Origin: Aerococcus urinaehominis
Lineage (GTDB): Bacteria; Bacillota; Bacilli; Lactobacillales; Aerococcaceae
Direction: 5' to 3'
Length of the DNA: 64,000 nucleotides
Assembly: GCF_001543245.1 (NCBI RefSeq)
Contig: NZ_CP014163.1
Coordinates: 1,408,387 to 1,472,386, forward strand
The position numbers and the translations under genes were made by a program. The notes under the pieces are model-generated. The model saw only the letters and a program-made list of their open reading frames with translations, ran no database searches and was not told the origin of the DNA. Positions 9,982 to 18,069 of this stretch are shown one piece after another. The number at the start of each line of letters is the position of its first letter. Position 1 is the first letter of the stretch.

Positions 9982-10668
9982 ATGACAATTAGTGAGAATG
10001 TAAACCGCCTCCAGGCAGGTATTGACCAGGCCAAGGCCCAATCAGCGTCGTCTTCGCAGAAGGTGACGCTGATTTGCGTATCCAAGTATCATACAGTGGA
10101 TGAGGCTATGGCTGTTTATCAAGCTGGGGTCCGTAACTTCGCTGAAAATCGGGTGGAAGGCTTTCTAGAGAAAAAAGCTGCGATGCCCAAAGATATCACT
10201 TGGCACCTTATTGGTAGTCTGCAGACACGTAAGGTTAAGGATGTTATTAACCAAGTTGACCTCTTTCACGCTTTAGACCGAATAAAATTAGCTAAGGAAA
10301 TAAACAAACGGGCTGACCACGTGATTGATTGTTTAGTTCAAGTGAATGTCTCTGGCGAGGCCAGTAAACATGGCTTGGCGCCTGACCAGCTACTGGATTT
10401 CATTGATCAGCTAGCTGACTATCCAAAAATAAGAGTACAAGGTTTGATGACTATGGCACCTGCCCATGCTGGAGTAAATGATCTGCATAAGTATTTTAGC
10501 CAATTGCGGCAACTTGGCCAGCAAGTGGTTAGTCGCCAACTTAGTTATGCCCCTTGTCAGGAATTGAGTATGGGGATGTCGGGAGACTATCCTGTTGCTA
10601 TTGCTGAAGGTGCTACCATGGTACGTATTGGCTCTGCATTTTTCCAAAAGGAGACCATTAATGACTAG
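9982..10668 (+). CDS. ylmE: Pyridoxal phosphate homeostasis protein (YggS/YlmE family)
   Basis: This is a single-domain PLP-binding barrel protein that buffers cellular pyridoxal phosphate; no enzyme activity is established for the family. The PLP lysine is expected at K35 in the motif C-V-S-K-Y-H-T. The family signature S-M-G-M-S-G-D-Y near residue 195 is clear. The 228-residue length is standard. The ATG lies 2 bases after the ftsZ stop. The stop overlaps the ylmG start by 8 bases. In streptococci sepF (ylmF) normally sits between these two genes; there is no room for it here. Confidence 0.95.
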   Translation: MTISENVNRLQAGIDQAKAQSASSSQKVTLICVSKYHTVDEAMAVYQAGVRNFAENRVEGFLEKKAAMPKDITWHLIGSLQTRKVKDVINQVDLFHALDRIKLAKEINKRADHVIDCLVQVNVSGEASKHGLAPDQLLDFIDQLADYPKIRVQGLMTMAPAHAGVNDLHKYFSQLRQLGQQVVSRQLSYAPCQELSMGMSGDYPVAIAEGATMVRIGSAFFQKETIND

Positions 10669-10912
10669 TCTTGTCTATCTTATTAATCGTTTGATTACGA
10701 TTTATATCTATATTTTAATTATCGATGCCATCCTTTCTTGGTTTCCTAATGCCAGGCAGTCTGCCTTTGGCCGCTTTATCAGTCGTCTAGCAGACCCTTA
10801 TATTGAGATATTTGATGCCTTTATTCCAAGTATTGGGGGCCTCAGTTTCAATGTAATTATCGGTATTTTTGTTTTACAATTGGTACAACGCGGATTGATA
10901 TACTTACTATAA
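10661..10912 (+). CDS. ylmG: YggT/YlmG-family membrane protein
   Basis: This small integral membrane protein (83 residues) has two hydrophobic segments and the family motif I-D-A-I-L-S-W-F-P near residues 21-29. Its role is not settled; in Firmicutes it is found in the division cluster and has been linked to membrane or septum placement. I start it at the ATG at 10661, preceded by AAAAGGAG. A longer frame reaching back to 10595 would only re-read the end of ylmE. It overlaps ylmE by 8 bases and is followed by ylmH. Confidence 0.9.
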   Translation: MTSLVYLINRLITIYIYILIIDAILSWFPNARQSAFGRFISRLADPYIEIFDAFIPSIGGLSFNVIIGIFVLQLVQRGLIYLL

Positions 10913-10932
10913 AAGGAGGTTAGCTATAAGCT

Positions 10933-11718
10933 ATGTGTCACTTACAACATTATGCTGACCATGAACATGACTTTGTCAGTCAAGTTGAAGAATGGCTAGA
11001 TATTGTCGTACGCGACTATCGTCCTTGGTTAAGTTATTTTTTAAATCCTCGTCAGCAAACTATTGTGCGTCAATTAGTTGCTAGCTACCCCGATTGCCAG
11101 GTTTCTTTCTGGGGGGGCTATCGGGGAGCTGAGAACCAGCGCGCTTTGATTGCCCCAAGCTATTACCCAGCTCAAACGGCGGACTTTGAAATTAGCGCTT
11201 TTGAAATTTTATATGGTGCTAAATTTAACCAATTATCCCACCGGCAAATTTTAGGCACCCTATTAGGCCAGGGAATTGACCGCAACCGGCTCGGGGACAT
11301 CATTAGTGATGGCCAGGCTTGGCAATTTTTTGTTGACCAAGCTATTGGTGATTTTCTAAATATTAGCGTAGAACGCATCGGTTCGACTAAGGTGACTTTA
11401 AAGGCACTGACCGATGCTGATGAAATTCTGCATTTACAAGAAAATTGGCAAATGCGTGAATTAGTGGTTTCATCTTTGCGCTTAGACTTAGTGATTGGCG
11501 AAGCCCTAAAATTGTCACGGCAAAAAAGTAAGCAGTTGGTTGAAGGGGGCCAGTGTAAGGTGAACTGGCGTCAAGTCGACCAGGCAAGTTACTCGCTTGC
11601 CCAGGGGGATATTATTTCGGTTAGGTCTTTTGGCAGATTACGCTTTGATGGTATACTAAAAGAAACCAAAAAAGATAAGTACCGAATTAGTATCGCTGTT
11701 TTAAAAAGTAACAGTTAG
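10933..11718 (+). CDS. ylmH: RNA-binding S4-domain protein YlmH
   Basis: YlmH has an N-terminal YlmH-type domain and a C-terminal S4 RNA-binding domain (about residues 180-245, including R-L-D and the segment S-R-Q-K-S-K-Q-L-V-E). Its homologues bind ribosome-related RNA, with a reported role in ribosome quality control; function here is inferred from the family. The ATG follows an AAAGGAGG site at a rather long spacing of about 12 bases. It sits between ylmG and divIVA as in streptococci and bacilli. Confidence 0.93.
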   Translation: MCHLQHYADHEHDFVSQVEEWLDIVVRDYRPWLSYFLNPRQQTIVRQLVASYPDCQVSFWGGYRGAENQRALIAPSYYPAQTADFEISAFEILYGAKFNQLSHRQILGTLLGQGIDRNRLGDIISDGQAWQFFVDQAIGDFLNISVERIGSTKVTLKALTDADEILHLQENWQMRELVVSSLRLDLVIGEALKLSRQKSKQLVEGGQCKVNWRQVDQASYSLAQGDIISVRSFGRLRFDGILKETKKDKYRISIAVLKSNS

Positions 11719-11729
11719 GAGCAAGTATA

Positions 11730-12539
11730 ATGAAGGCCAAAGATTTAGCAAAAAAAGAATTTAAGCAAAAGCTATCTGGTTATGATAAGCAAGAAGTCAA
11801 GGATTATCTCCAAGAAGTCATGCGGGCAATGACTAATTTGGAGGAGTCTAATGCCTATTTGCAAGACCAACTGTATCAAGCCAATGCAGAATTAGATGAT
11901 TATCATAAGAAAGAGTCTGCTTTAAACCGTTCGATAGTAGTAGCCCAAGAAGCAGCTGACCAATTGAGAGCTAATGCCTTAAGTGAGGCAGATACGATTA
12001 TTGCTCAGGTGGAAAAAGAGGTAGAAAGTCTACTGACTCAGGCGGCTCAAAAAGCAACTAATATCAATTATGAAACCAATAACTTACAAGAAGCATCGCG
12101 CACCTTTCTCCACCAGATGGTTGCCATGACTAAGGGTGCTCAGGCAATGTTAGCGGATGAACGATGGACCCACCTTTTTGGTCCGGAAGGTGTTGAAGAA
12201 GTTGCAACGCCTAATCTCAATGAAGTGTTGGCTCAATATAATTTGCCAGTCTATAGTGATGCGGCTGCTGTTTTTCAAGATCAAGCTGACCAAAGTCGTA
12301 AGCATCATGAAACTGAGGCTTTCTTTAATAACGATCGACCAGCAGTTAGCCAGGCTGAACTGGCCAGCCTGAACCAGGAGAAGGATGACCAAGACCAGTC
12401 CAGTCAGGCTGAGGCAACAAGCCAATCCTTGACTAGCGACCAGACCACTGAAGAGCTAGTTGATCAGAAGCCATTAGCAGATGATGAAGCAGCTAGCCTA
12501 GCCCCAATTAATCTTGAAGAAGATACTAATCAAGCTTAA
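11730..12539 (+). CDS. divIVA: Cell division/polarity protein DivIVA
   Basis: DivIVA is a coiled-coil scaffold that binds negatively curved membrane at septa and poles. The conserved N-terminal lipid-binding region (K-K-E-F-K-Q-K-L-S-G-Y-D-K-Q-E-V) spans about residues 8-24 and is followed by heptad-rich coiled coil to about residue 135. The last 100 or so residues are low complexity, rich in D, Q, E, S and A. The 269-residue length is normal for cocci. No terminator is seen after it; a strong promoter for the ileS leader begins 8 bases downstream of the stop. Confidence 0.94.
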   Translation: MKAKDLAKKEFKQKLSGYDKQEVKDYLQEVMRAMTNLEESNAYLQDQLYQANAELDDYHKKESALNRSIVVAQEAADQLRANALSEADTIIAQVEKEVESLLTQAAQKATNINYETNNLQEASRTFLHQMVAMTKGAQAMLADERWTHLFGPEGVEEVATPNLNEVLAQYNLPVYSDAAAVFQDQADQSRKHHETEAFFNNDRPAVSQAELASLNQEKDDQDQSSQAEATSQSLTSDQTTEELVDQKPLADDEAASLAPINLEEDTNQA

Positions 12540-12546
12540 TTAAATA

Positions 12547-12575
12547 TTGAAATCTGTTTGGCTTTTAGTTATGAT
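12547..12575 (+). promoter_or_regulatory. Promoter of the ileS T-box transcript
   Basis: TTGAAA at 12547-12552 and TATGAT at 12570-12575 are separated by 17 bases, a good sigma-A type promoter. Transcription would start near 12582, immediately ahead of the T-box leader. Confidence 0.75.
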
Positions 12576-12581
12576 AAATCT

Positions 12582-12807
12582 ATATTTAAAGCAAAGAATG
12601 GAACAAGATTTATTGCCAGCTAGTTCAAAGAGAGGTCTACATTAGCTGAAAGTAGACTAGTTAGCCCAATAAATTATCATCCAGGAGCTGTTTACTGAAG
12701 CTAGTAGGTAAACCGTAGGCGGCGATAACGCAGTAGAGTGCTATAGTTGCTATAGTTAATTTGGGTGGTACCACGATAACTTCGTCCCTTTCGGACGGAG
12801 TTTTTTT
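12582..12807 (+). promoter_or_regulatory. T-box riboswitch leader of ileS
   Basis: The leader carries the diagnostic T-box sequence GGGTGGTACCACG at 12763-12775. It is followed by a GC-rich terminator hairpin (12780-12787 pairing with 12793-12800) and seven T residues. Uncharged tRNA pairing with the GGTA..ACC bulge would favour the antiterminator and allow ileS expression. The gene downstream is isoleucyl-tRNA synthetase, so the specifier should be an Ile codon; an ATC at 12676-12678 lies in a plausible place, but I have not proved the Stem I fold. The exact 5' end is inferred from the promoter. Confidence 0.92.
12780..12807 (+). terminator. T-box intrinsic terminator
   Basis: An 8-base-pair stem (one G-U pair) with a 5-base loop is followed by seven T residues. 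It overlaps the antiterminator half of the T-box element. Confidence 0.88.
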
Positions 12808-12827
12808 GTTTGCAAAGGAGAAATAAT

Positions 12828-15611
12828 ATGAAAATGAAAGATACTTTAAACTTAGGGAAAACTAAGTTCCCAATGCGGGGAAATTTACCAGTAAAGGAAG
12901 TCGAACGACAAAAAGTTTGGGCAGATGCCGATGTTTACGGCCAAAGACAAGCTAAAAATGAAGGCAAACCGACCTTCGTGCTCCATGATGGTCCCCCATA
13001 CGCTAACGGTAATATCCACATCGGGCATGCCATGAATAAGATTTCTAAGGATATTATTGTGCGCTCAAAATCAATGTCAGGCTATCGGGCTCCTTACGTT
13101 CCGGGCTGGGATACTCATGGCCTACCAATTGAACAGGCCTTAACTAATTCAGGTGTTGACCGCAAGTCAATGTCTACTGCTGAATTTAGAAAATTATGTG
13201 AAGAATATGCTTGGCAACAAATTAATGGTCAACGAAATGATTTCAAGCGTTTAGGGGTTGCCGGCGAATGGGATAATCCCTATGTTACGCTGGATCCGGT
13301 TTATGAAGAGCAACAGATTCGCCTCTTCGGTAAGATGGCTAGCCGTGGCTTAATTTACCAAGGCAAGAAACCAGTTTACTGGTCACCATCTAGTGAATCA
13401 ACTCTAGCTGAAGCTGAGATTGAATATAAGGATGTTGAATCTGATTCGATTTATGTAGCCTTCCAGGTTAAAGAAAGTTTTGGTAAGTTACCAAGTGATA
13501 CGAACTTTATTATTTGGACAACCACCCCATGGACCCTACCAGCCAACTTAGCTATTGCTGTTCATCCGGATTTTGATTATAGCTTAATCGCTGTTAATGA
13601 TAGTCATTACTTAGTAGCAAGTGACTTGTTAGACCAAGTGGCAGGTATTTGTAACCTTGAAGGCTACCAGGTAGTTGGTCAGTTCAAGGGCCGTGATTTG
13701 GAAAAAATGACAGCTCAACACCCATTCTATGACCGTGACTCATTGGTTATTTTAGGTGACCATGTTACCTTGGATGCCGGTACTGGTCTAGTCCATACTG
13801 CGCCTGGGCATGGTGAAGATGACTATTATGCTGGCTTAAAATATGGCTTAGAGCCCTTATCACCAATTGATGACCAGGGTCATTATACCGATGAAGCACC
13901 TGGCTTAGAAGGCGTCTTTTATGCTAAAGGTAATAAATTGGTGCTAGAAAAGTTAAAAGAAGTCGGTGCCTTATTACATAGCAGCCGTTTTGTTCACTCT
14001 TATCCACATGACTGGCGGACTAAAAAGCCGGTTATTTACCGGGCGACACCACAATGGTTCTGCTCAGTGGACGATATCCGTGACCGCACCCTTGAAGTGA
14101 TTGAAAACGAAGTAGAATGGCTCCACCCATCAGGTCAAACCAGAATTTATAATATGATCCGTGATCGGGGCGATTGGGTTATTTCTCGGCAAAGAATTTG
14201 GGGGGTACCATTACCAATCTTTTATGCTGAAAATGGTCAAGCAATCATGACCGAGGAAACCATTGACCACGTGGCTAGTTTAATTGGCCAACATGGCTCT
14301 AGTATTTGGTATGAGCTGCCAGCTGAAGAGCTACTTCCGGCCGGATTTACCCATCCAGGGTCACCGAATGGTAAGTTCACCAAGGAATTAGATACGATGG
14401 ATGTTTGGTTTGATTCCGGTTCTTCTCATGCTGGTGTGCTAGAAACCCGTCCTAATCTAACCTTCCCTGCTGATATGTATCTTGAAGGGTCTGACCAATA
14501 CCGAGGCTGGTTCAACTCCTCATTATTAACGAGTGTAGCAGTTAACGACCAAGCACCTTATCGGTCAGTCTTATCTCAAGGTTTTGTAAATGATGGTGAA
14601 GGCCGCAAGATGTCTAAGTCGATTGGTAATGTTGTATCACCTAATGATGTGGCTGGTCAAAGAGGAGCCGATATCTTACGCTTATGGGTGACGTCAGTAG
14701 ATACCAGGTATGATGTGCGGATTTCAGATGATATCCTGGCGCAAGTTGCTGAAAACTATCGTCGGATTCGTAATACCATGCGCTTTATGCTCGGAAACTT
14801 AACTGACTTTGATCCAACCAGTGACGCGGTTGCCTACGCTGACTTAGATTCAGTTGACCAATTTATGCTTAACCAATTAAATGATTTGGTCGCTAATGTT
14901 CGTAATGCCTACGACCGCTACGATTTCATGGAAGTAACACGCTCAATTTCTAACTTCTTGAATATTCAGATGTCTAGCTTCTATTTAGATTATTCAAAGG
15001 ATGTTACCTATATCGAGCTGGCGGATAGCCCAGCCCGTCGCAATATGCAAACGGTTATGTATCAAGTGACGCGTGACTTAACGATTCTGTTAACCCCAAT
15101 CTTGGTACATACCACTGAGGAAATTTGGCCTTATCTGAAAGAAGCAGAAGAGTTTGTACAATTGACGGAATTCCCTGAGGTTAAGCAATATCCTAACCAT
15201 GACCAACTAGCAGAAATTTGGACCGCCTTTATTACCTTGCGTGACCAAGTTAATAAGTCTCTAGAGCAAGCTAGAGAAGATAAGGTAATCGGTAAATCTC
15301 TAGAAGCCCATCTGACCCTTTATGTTGATCAGGCTCACCAGGACCTAGTCGACCAAGTTGGGCCTAAATTAGCTACCTACCTAATCGTATCGCAATTAGA
15401 TGTGCGTCCCCTCAAAGAAGCTGATGACCAAGCAGATCAGTATGACGGCCTAGCTATCAAAGTCGACCATGCACACGGGGAAACCTGTGTCCGTTGCCGG
15501 GGGGTTTACGAATCAGTTGGTACGGTTACTCAGGCGCCAGAGCTTTGTCAACGCTGTGCTGATATTGTGATTAACCATTTCCCTGAAGCATTAGAAGAAG
15601 AGGAAGAATAG
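12828..15611 (+). CDS. ileS: Isoleucyl-tRNA synthetase
   Basis: This class I synthetase charges tRNA-Ile. I start it at the ATG at 12828 with AAAGGAG 8 bases upstream; an upstream TTG at 12810 lies inside the terminator tail and is unlikely. The protein then has 927 residues, normal for bacterial IleRS. The HIGH motif is H64-I-G-H67 and the KMSKS motif is K594-M-S-K-S598, with the CP1 editing domain between them. A C-terminal zinc-binding region has C887-x2-C890 and C907-x2-C910, typical of the mupirocin-sensitive bacterial form. A small cold-shock-like gene follows after 1 base. Confidence 0.97.
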   Translation: MKMKDTLNLGKTKFPMRGNLPVKEVERQKVWADADVYGQRQAKNEGKPTFVLHDGPPYANGNIHIGHAMNKISKDIIVRSKSMSGYRAPYVPGWDTHGLPIEQALTNSGVDRKSMSTAEFRKLCEEYAWQQINGQRNDFKRLGVAGEWDNPYVTLDPVYEEQQIRLFGKMASRGLIYQGKKPVYWSPSSESTLAEAEIEYKDVESDSIYVAFQVKESFGKLPSDTNFIIWTTTPWTLPANLAIAVHPDFDYSLIAVNDSHYLVASDLLDQVAGICNLEGYQVVGQFKGRDLEKMTAQHPFYDRDSLVILGDHVTLDAGTGLVHTAPGHGEDDYYAGLKYGLEPLSPIDDQGHYTDEAPGLEGVFYAKGNKLVLEKLKEVGALLHSSRFVHSYPHDWRTKKPVIYRATPQWFCSVDDIRDRTLEVIENEVEWLHPSGQTRIYNMIRDRGDWVISRQRIWGVPLPIFYAENGQAIMTEETIDHVASLIGQHGSSIWYELPAEELLPAGFTHPGSPNGKFTKELDTMDVWFDSGSSHAGVLETRPNLTFPADMYLEGSDQYRGWFNSSLLTSVAVNDQAPYRSVLSQGFVNDGEGRKMSKSIGNVVSPNDVAGQRGADILRLWVTSVDTRYDVRISDDILAQVAENYRRIRNTMRFMLGNLTDFDPTSDAVAYADLDSVDQFMLNQLNDLVANVRNAYDRYDFMEVTRSISNFLNIQMSSFYLDYSKDVTYIELADSPARRNMQTVMYQVTRDLTILLTPILVHTTEEIWPYLKEAEEFVQLTEFPEVKQYPNHDQLAEIWTAFITLRDQVNKSLEQAREDKVIGKSLEAHLTLYVDQAHQDLVDQVGPKLATYLIVSQLDVRPLKEADDQADQYDGLAIKVDHAHGETCVRCRGVYESVGTVTQAPELCQRCADIVINHFPEALEEEEE

Positions 15612-15612
15612 C

Positions 15613-15822
15613 ATGTTTTTAGGCCAAGTTAAGTCTTATGATCCGAAAAGGGGATATGGCTTTATTACCATTCCTAACCATCCCGAGGAAGGTGAAGTCT
15701 TTGTTCAAAGACAGGCCTTCGCGCATACCTCGCTTGACCAATTAGTTGTTGGCCAGGAGGTCTATCTGGAGATTGCTGAAGGTAAGCAAGGACCCCAAGC
15801 GGTAAATTTACAGATTAAATAA
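15613..15822 (+). CDS. Cold-shock-domain-like small protein
   Basis: The 69-residue product resembles a cold shock domain. It has an RNP1-like motif K-R-G-Y-G-F-I near residues 12-18 and an RNP2-like V-F-V-Q near 29-32. It is more acidic and more divergent than the usual 66-residue CspA, so it may be a specialised RNA or single-stranded DNA binder. The ATG comes 1 base after the ileS stop, and a strong terminator follows, so it is probably the last gene of the ileS transcript and co-expressed with it under T-box control. Confidence 0.75.
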   Translation: MFLGQVKSYDPKRGYGFITIPNHPEEGEVFVQRQAFAHTSLDQLVVGQEVYLEIAEGKQGPQAVNLQIK

Positions 15823-15823
15823 T

Positions 15824-15872
15824 AAAAATCCACTTGCCTGACTCTGTTGCAGAGTAGGCAAGTGGATTTTTT
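15824..15872. terminator. Strong intrinsic terminator after the cold-shock-like gene
   Basis: A perfect long stem (15824-15839 with 15856-15872) encloses a second small hairpin (ACTCT/AGAGT) and ends in six T residues. Its A-rich 5' side means it can also terminate the opposite-strand gene that ends at 15897. Confidence 0.9.
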
Positions 15873-15896
15873 CATAAACGATTAGAAAAGTATGGT

Positions 15897-16139
15897 TTAC
15901 ATTTTCCGTGAAATCAGGCTAAATAGCAGGACTAAGATTACTGCACCGATTGTAGCAGGTACTACAGCCATGCCTGATACAGTAGGGCCCCAGTCACCAA
16001 ACAGCCAGCCACCTAGTGAAGAACCGAGGAGACCAGCAATGATGTTACCAACGACACCACCTGGTACATCACGACCAGCGATTAGTCCGGCTAACCAGCC
16101 AATGATACCACCGACGATTAGACTAAAAATCCAACCCAT
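15897..16139 (-). CDS. GlsB/YeaQ/YmgE-family stress-type membrane protein
   Basis: This 80-residue, glycine-rich, very hydrophobic protein has three predicted membrane segments and the family pattern G-G-I-I-G-W-L-A-G and G-x-x-G-N-I-I-A-G-L-L-G. The family is often induced by envelope or general stress, but its molecular role is unknown. I start at the ATG at 16139, about 10 bases after AAAGGA. A GTG 9 bases further upstream is too close to that site. A TATAAT-like -10 is seen on this strand at 16171-16176. The gene lies convergent to ileS. Confidence 0.85.
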   Translation of the reverse strand: MGWIFSLIVGGIIGWLAGLIAGRDVPGGVVGNIIAGLLGSSLGGWLFGDWGPTVSGMAVVPATIGAVILVLLFSLISRKM

Positions 16140-16186
16140 TATTGTCACATCCTTTCTTCATAATAGCTTTATTATACTACAGCTTA

Positions 16187-17341
16187 CTATTTATTTCCTG
16201 TCATAAGCCTTTGGCGAATTTCTTGCTCCATATCTTGGAGCTTGGCTTCAGCTGCTTGCCGTTTCTGGCGACCTTCAGCTTGAATAGTGAGACTTTCGTC
16301 AATACTAGCTAACAGGTCGGCCTGGCTAGCTTCCAAGGTTTCAATATCAATAATACCGCGCTCACTTTCTAGCATAACTTCGCGGTTACTCTGTCTCAGT
16401 AGTTGGGCATTTTCTTTCAGTAATTGATTGGTGGCTTGGCTGACCGCCTGTTGGGATTCTAAAGCAGCTTTCTGCTTGTTTAAAGCTAAGGCTAAAGCAA
16501 TTTGATTACGCCAGAGCGGAATCGCTGTTGAAATAGAGGACTGAATTTTTTCAGCTAAGAGCTGGTTGCTATACTGGATTAAACGTATTTGAGGGGCCTG
16601 CTGGATGGTGAGTTGTCTGGTCACTTTAAGGTCATAAATTCGCTTTTCTAAACGATTGGTAAACTGCTCTAAATCAGCCAATTCTTGATAAGCCATATCT
16701 TCACCGGTTGGTCTGCTTTCAAGTGCTTGTCTCAATTGAGGTAGCTTTTCTTGGTTAATTTCATTCAATTTTAACTGGCCAGCTGCCAAGTAGATATTAA
16801 GGGCTTGGAAATAATTGTAATTTTGCTGGTAAAGGGCTTCCAGTTGTTCACTATCATTAAGGATATTTAAACGGTGTTGGTTGAGTTGTTGGGCAACCTG
16901 GTCGACTTGGCTGTCTAGCTTTTGATATTTAAGGTTAAGTTCAAAAAGGGAAGATTTTTGCTTTCTAAACCAGGAAAAAAGTCCTTTTTCTTCTTCTCCT
17001 TGTAGCTCTTTAGGTTTAGATTGGTTAAGGATGGTGATTAATTGCCTTAATTGGTCCCCCACAGCACCACTATCTTTGTTTTTGACCTGGCCCAGTATAT
17101 CTCGTGAAAATTGTCCAATTTGCTCTTGGGCCCGGCTGCCGAAATTACTTAAGCCATTTAGTTCATCTTCTTGAATTGTAGCTGCTAAGGCCTGGGCTTG
17201 CTGCTGGTCAGCTTCGCTTAATTGGTCAAAAAGTTGGGTATCATGGTCTTGATTATTAGCGGATGGTTGGTCGGGAGCTAGGTCAGCAGCTAAAATTTCA
17301 TCGATGCTTACTTGCTTAAAATTATTTTCTGATTTGGTCAT
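16187..17341 (-). CDS. telA: TelA-family protein (toxic anion resistance family)
   Basis: The 384-residue product is a largely helical, glutamine- and leucine-rich protein of the TelA/KlaA/YceH family. It has no membrane segment and no signal peptide. An acidic N-terminal region (about 1-60) precedes a long helical body. The family is named for tellurite resistance, but in Firmicutes it is more often tied to envelope stress and resistance to antimicrobials; the biochemical role is unknown. It overlaps the end of the upstream xpaC by 20 bases, so the pair forms a tight operon. Confidence 0.88.
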   Translation of the reverse strand: MTKSENNFKQVSIDEILAADLAPDQPSANNQDHDTQLFDQLSEADQQQAQALAATIQEDELNGLSNFGSRAQEQIGQFSRDILGQVKNKDSGAVGDQLRQLITILNQSKPKELQGEEEKGLFSWFRKQKSSLFELNLKYQKLDSQVDQVAQQLNQHRLNILNDSEQLEALYQQNYNYFQALNIYLAAGQLKLNEINQEKLPQLRQALESRPTGEDMAYQELADLEQFTNRLEKRIYDLKVTRQLTIQQAPQIRLIQYSNQLLAEKIQSSISTAIPLWRNQIALALALNKQKAALESQQAVSQATNQLLKENAQLLRQSNREVMLESERGIIDIETLEASQADLLASIDESLTIQAEGRQKRQAAEAKLQDMEQEIRQRLMTGNK

Positions 17342-17933
17342 AATGAATCTCCTTATCTAGGTTAATAAAATCTTGATAATCTTGGTGAATATGGCTGGCT
17401 ATTTCATCTATGCCAGCGATGAGACTTTGCTGCTTTTGATAATTGGTTCGTTTTAATATATCGCTATCTACTTGCTGGTAGTTATCAATTAAATGGACCA
17501 ATTGGTCGAGGTCCTTGAAGATGAAACGGCTGGCTTGGTCAAGTCTTTTAGGGGCTCGGTTAATCGCCTTAAAGTATTGTTTTAATAGTTTTTTTATTTG
17601 CCAGTGATTAAAAACTGCTTTTACACGTGGGTCTGAGCTTTGAAAGTTTAATACTTGATTAATTTTATCCAAGCTAACCTGCATTTGCTGGCGGTAGACA
17701 TGGATGTCGCGGTTGGTTAAACCCTGGCTGCGGTAGAAATCATAGCGACGCGCCGATAATTTTTTTGATGGCGCCTGTTTATTTTTAGCTTGATAACCCC
17801 ACAAAAGTAGCCAAATGATAGCAATTAGGCCTAAGCTAGTTTGCCAGGAGGTCATACTGATTAGGCAAATAAATAGTATTACTGTGGCTAGCATCCAGGG
17901 CAGGGGGCTAGCCAAAAAACACTTTAACTTCAT
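17322..17933 (-). CDS. xpaC: XpaC-like membrane protein
   Basis: The 203-residue protein has two hydrophobic segments close together near the N terminus (about residues 8-45). A basic, helical cytoplasmic part follows with the family-type segment Y-R-S-Q-G-L-T-N-R-D-I. The family is called 5-bromo-4-chloroindolyl phosphate hydrolysis protein, a historical name that does not establish an enzyme activity. Pairing with telA is characteristic. The ATG follows a weak AATGAGGTGA site, and an extended -10 promoter lies 24 bases upstream. Confidence 0.82.
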   Translation of the reverse strand: MKLKCFLASPLPWMLATVILFICLISMTSWQTSLGLIAIIWLLLWGYQAKNKQAPSKKLSARRYDFYRSQGLTNRDIHVYRQQMQVSLDKINQVLNFQSSDPRVKAVFNHWQIKKLLKQYFKAINRAPKRLDQASRFIFKDLDQLVHLIDNYQQVDSDILKRTNYQKQQSLIAGIDEIASHIHQDYQDFINLDKEIHYDQIRK

Positions 17934-17956
17934 TGTAATTCACCTCATTTTAGCTT

Positions 17957-17966
17957 AGTATATCAA
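17957..17966 (-). promoter_or_regulatory. Extended -10 promoter of xpaC-telA
   Basis: On the - strand the sequence reads TTGATATACT, giving TATACT at 17957-17962 with a TG one base upstream. No good -35 is present, as is usual for extended -10 promoters. Confidence 0.5.
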
Positions 17967-18016
17967 GCGCAATATCAAATAAAATCGGACTTGAGTCGGA
18001 TTCTTGGGCTCTGGCG

Positions 18017-18044
18017 TGTTATTTGCCCATCTTTAGGCTATAAT
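18017..18044 (+). promoter_or_regulatory. Putative promoter of the nudF operon
   Basis: A consensus TATAAT at 18039-18044 lies 26 bases before the nudF ATG. The -35 region (TGTTAT at 18017, spacer 16) is weak. Confidence 0.4.
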
Positions 18045-18069
18045 AGGAATAAAATTAAGGAGGTAGGCT

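Noticed and set aside
15892-16206. A 104-codon + strand frame opposite the GlsB-like gene
   Set aside because: It is the mirror of a clear membrane-protein gene with family motifs and a ribosome binding site on the - strand.
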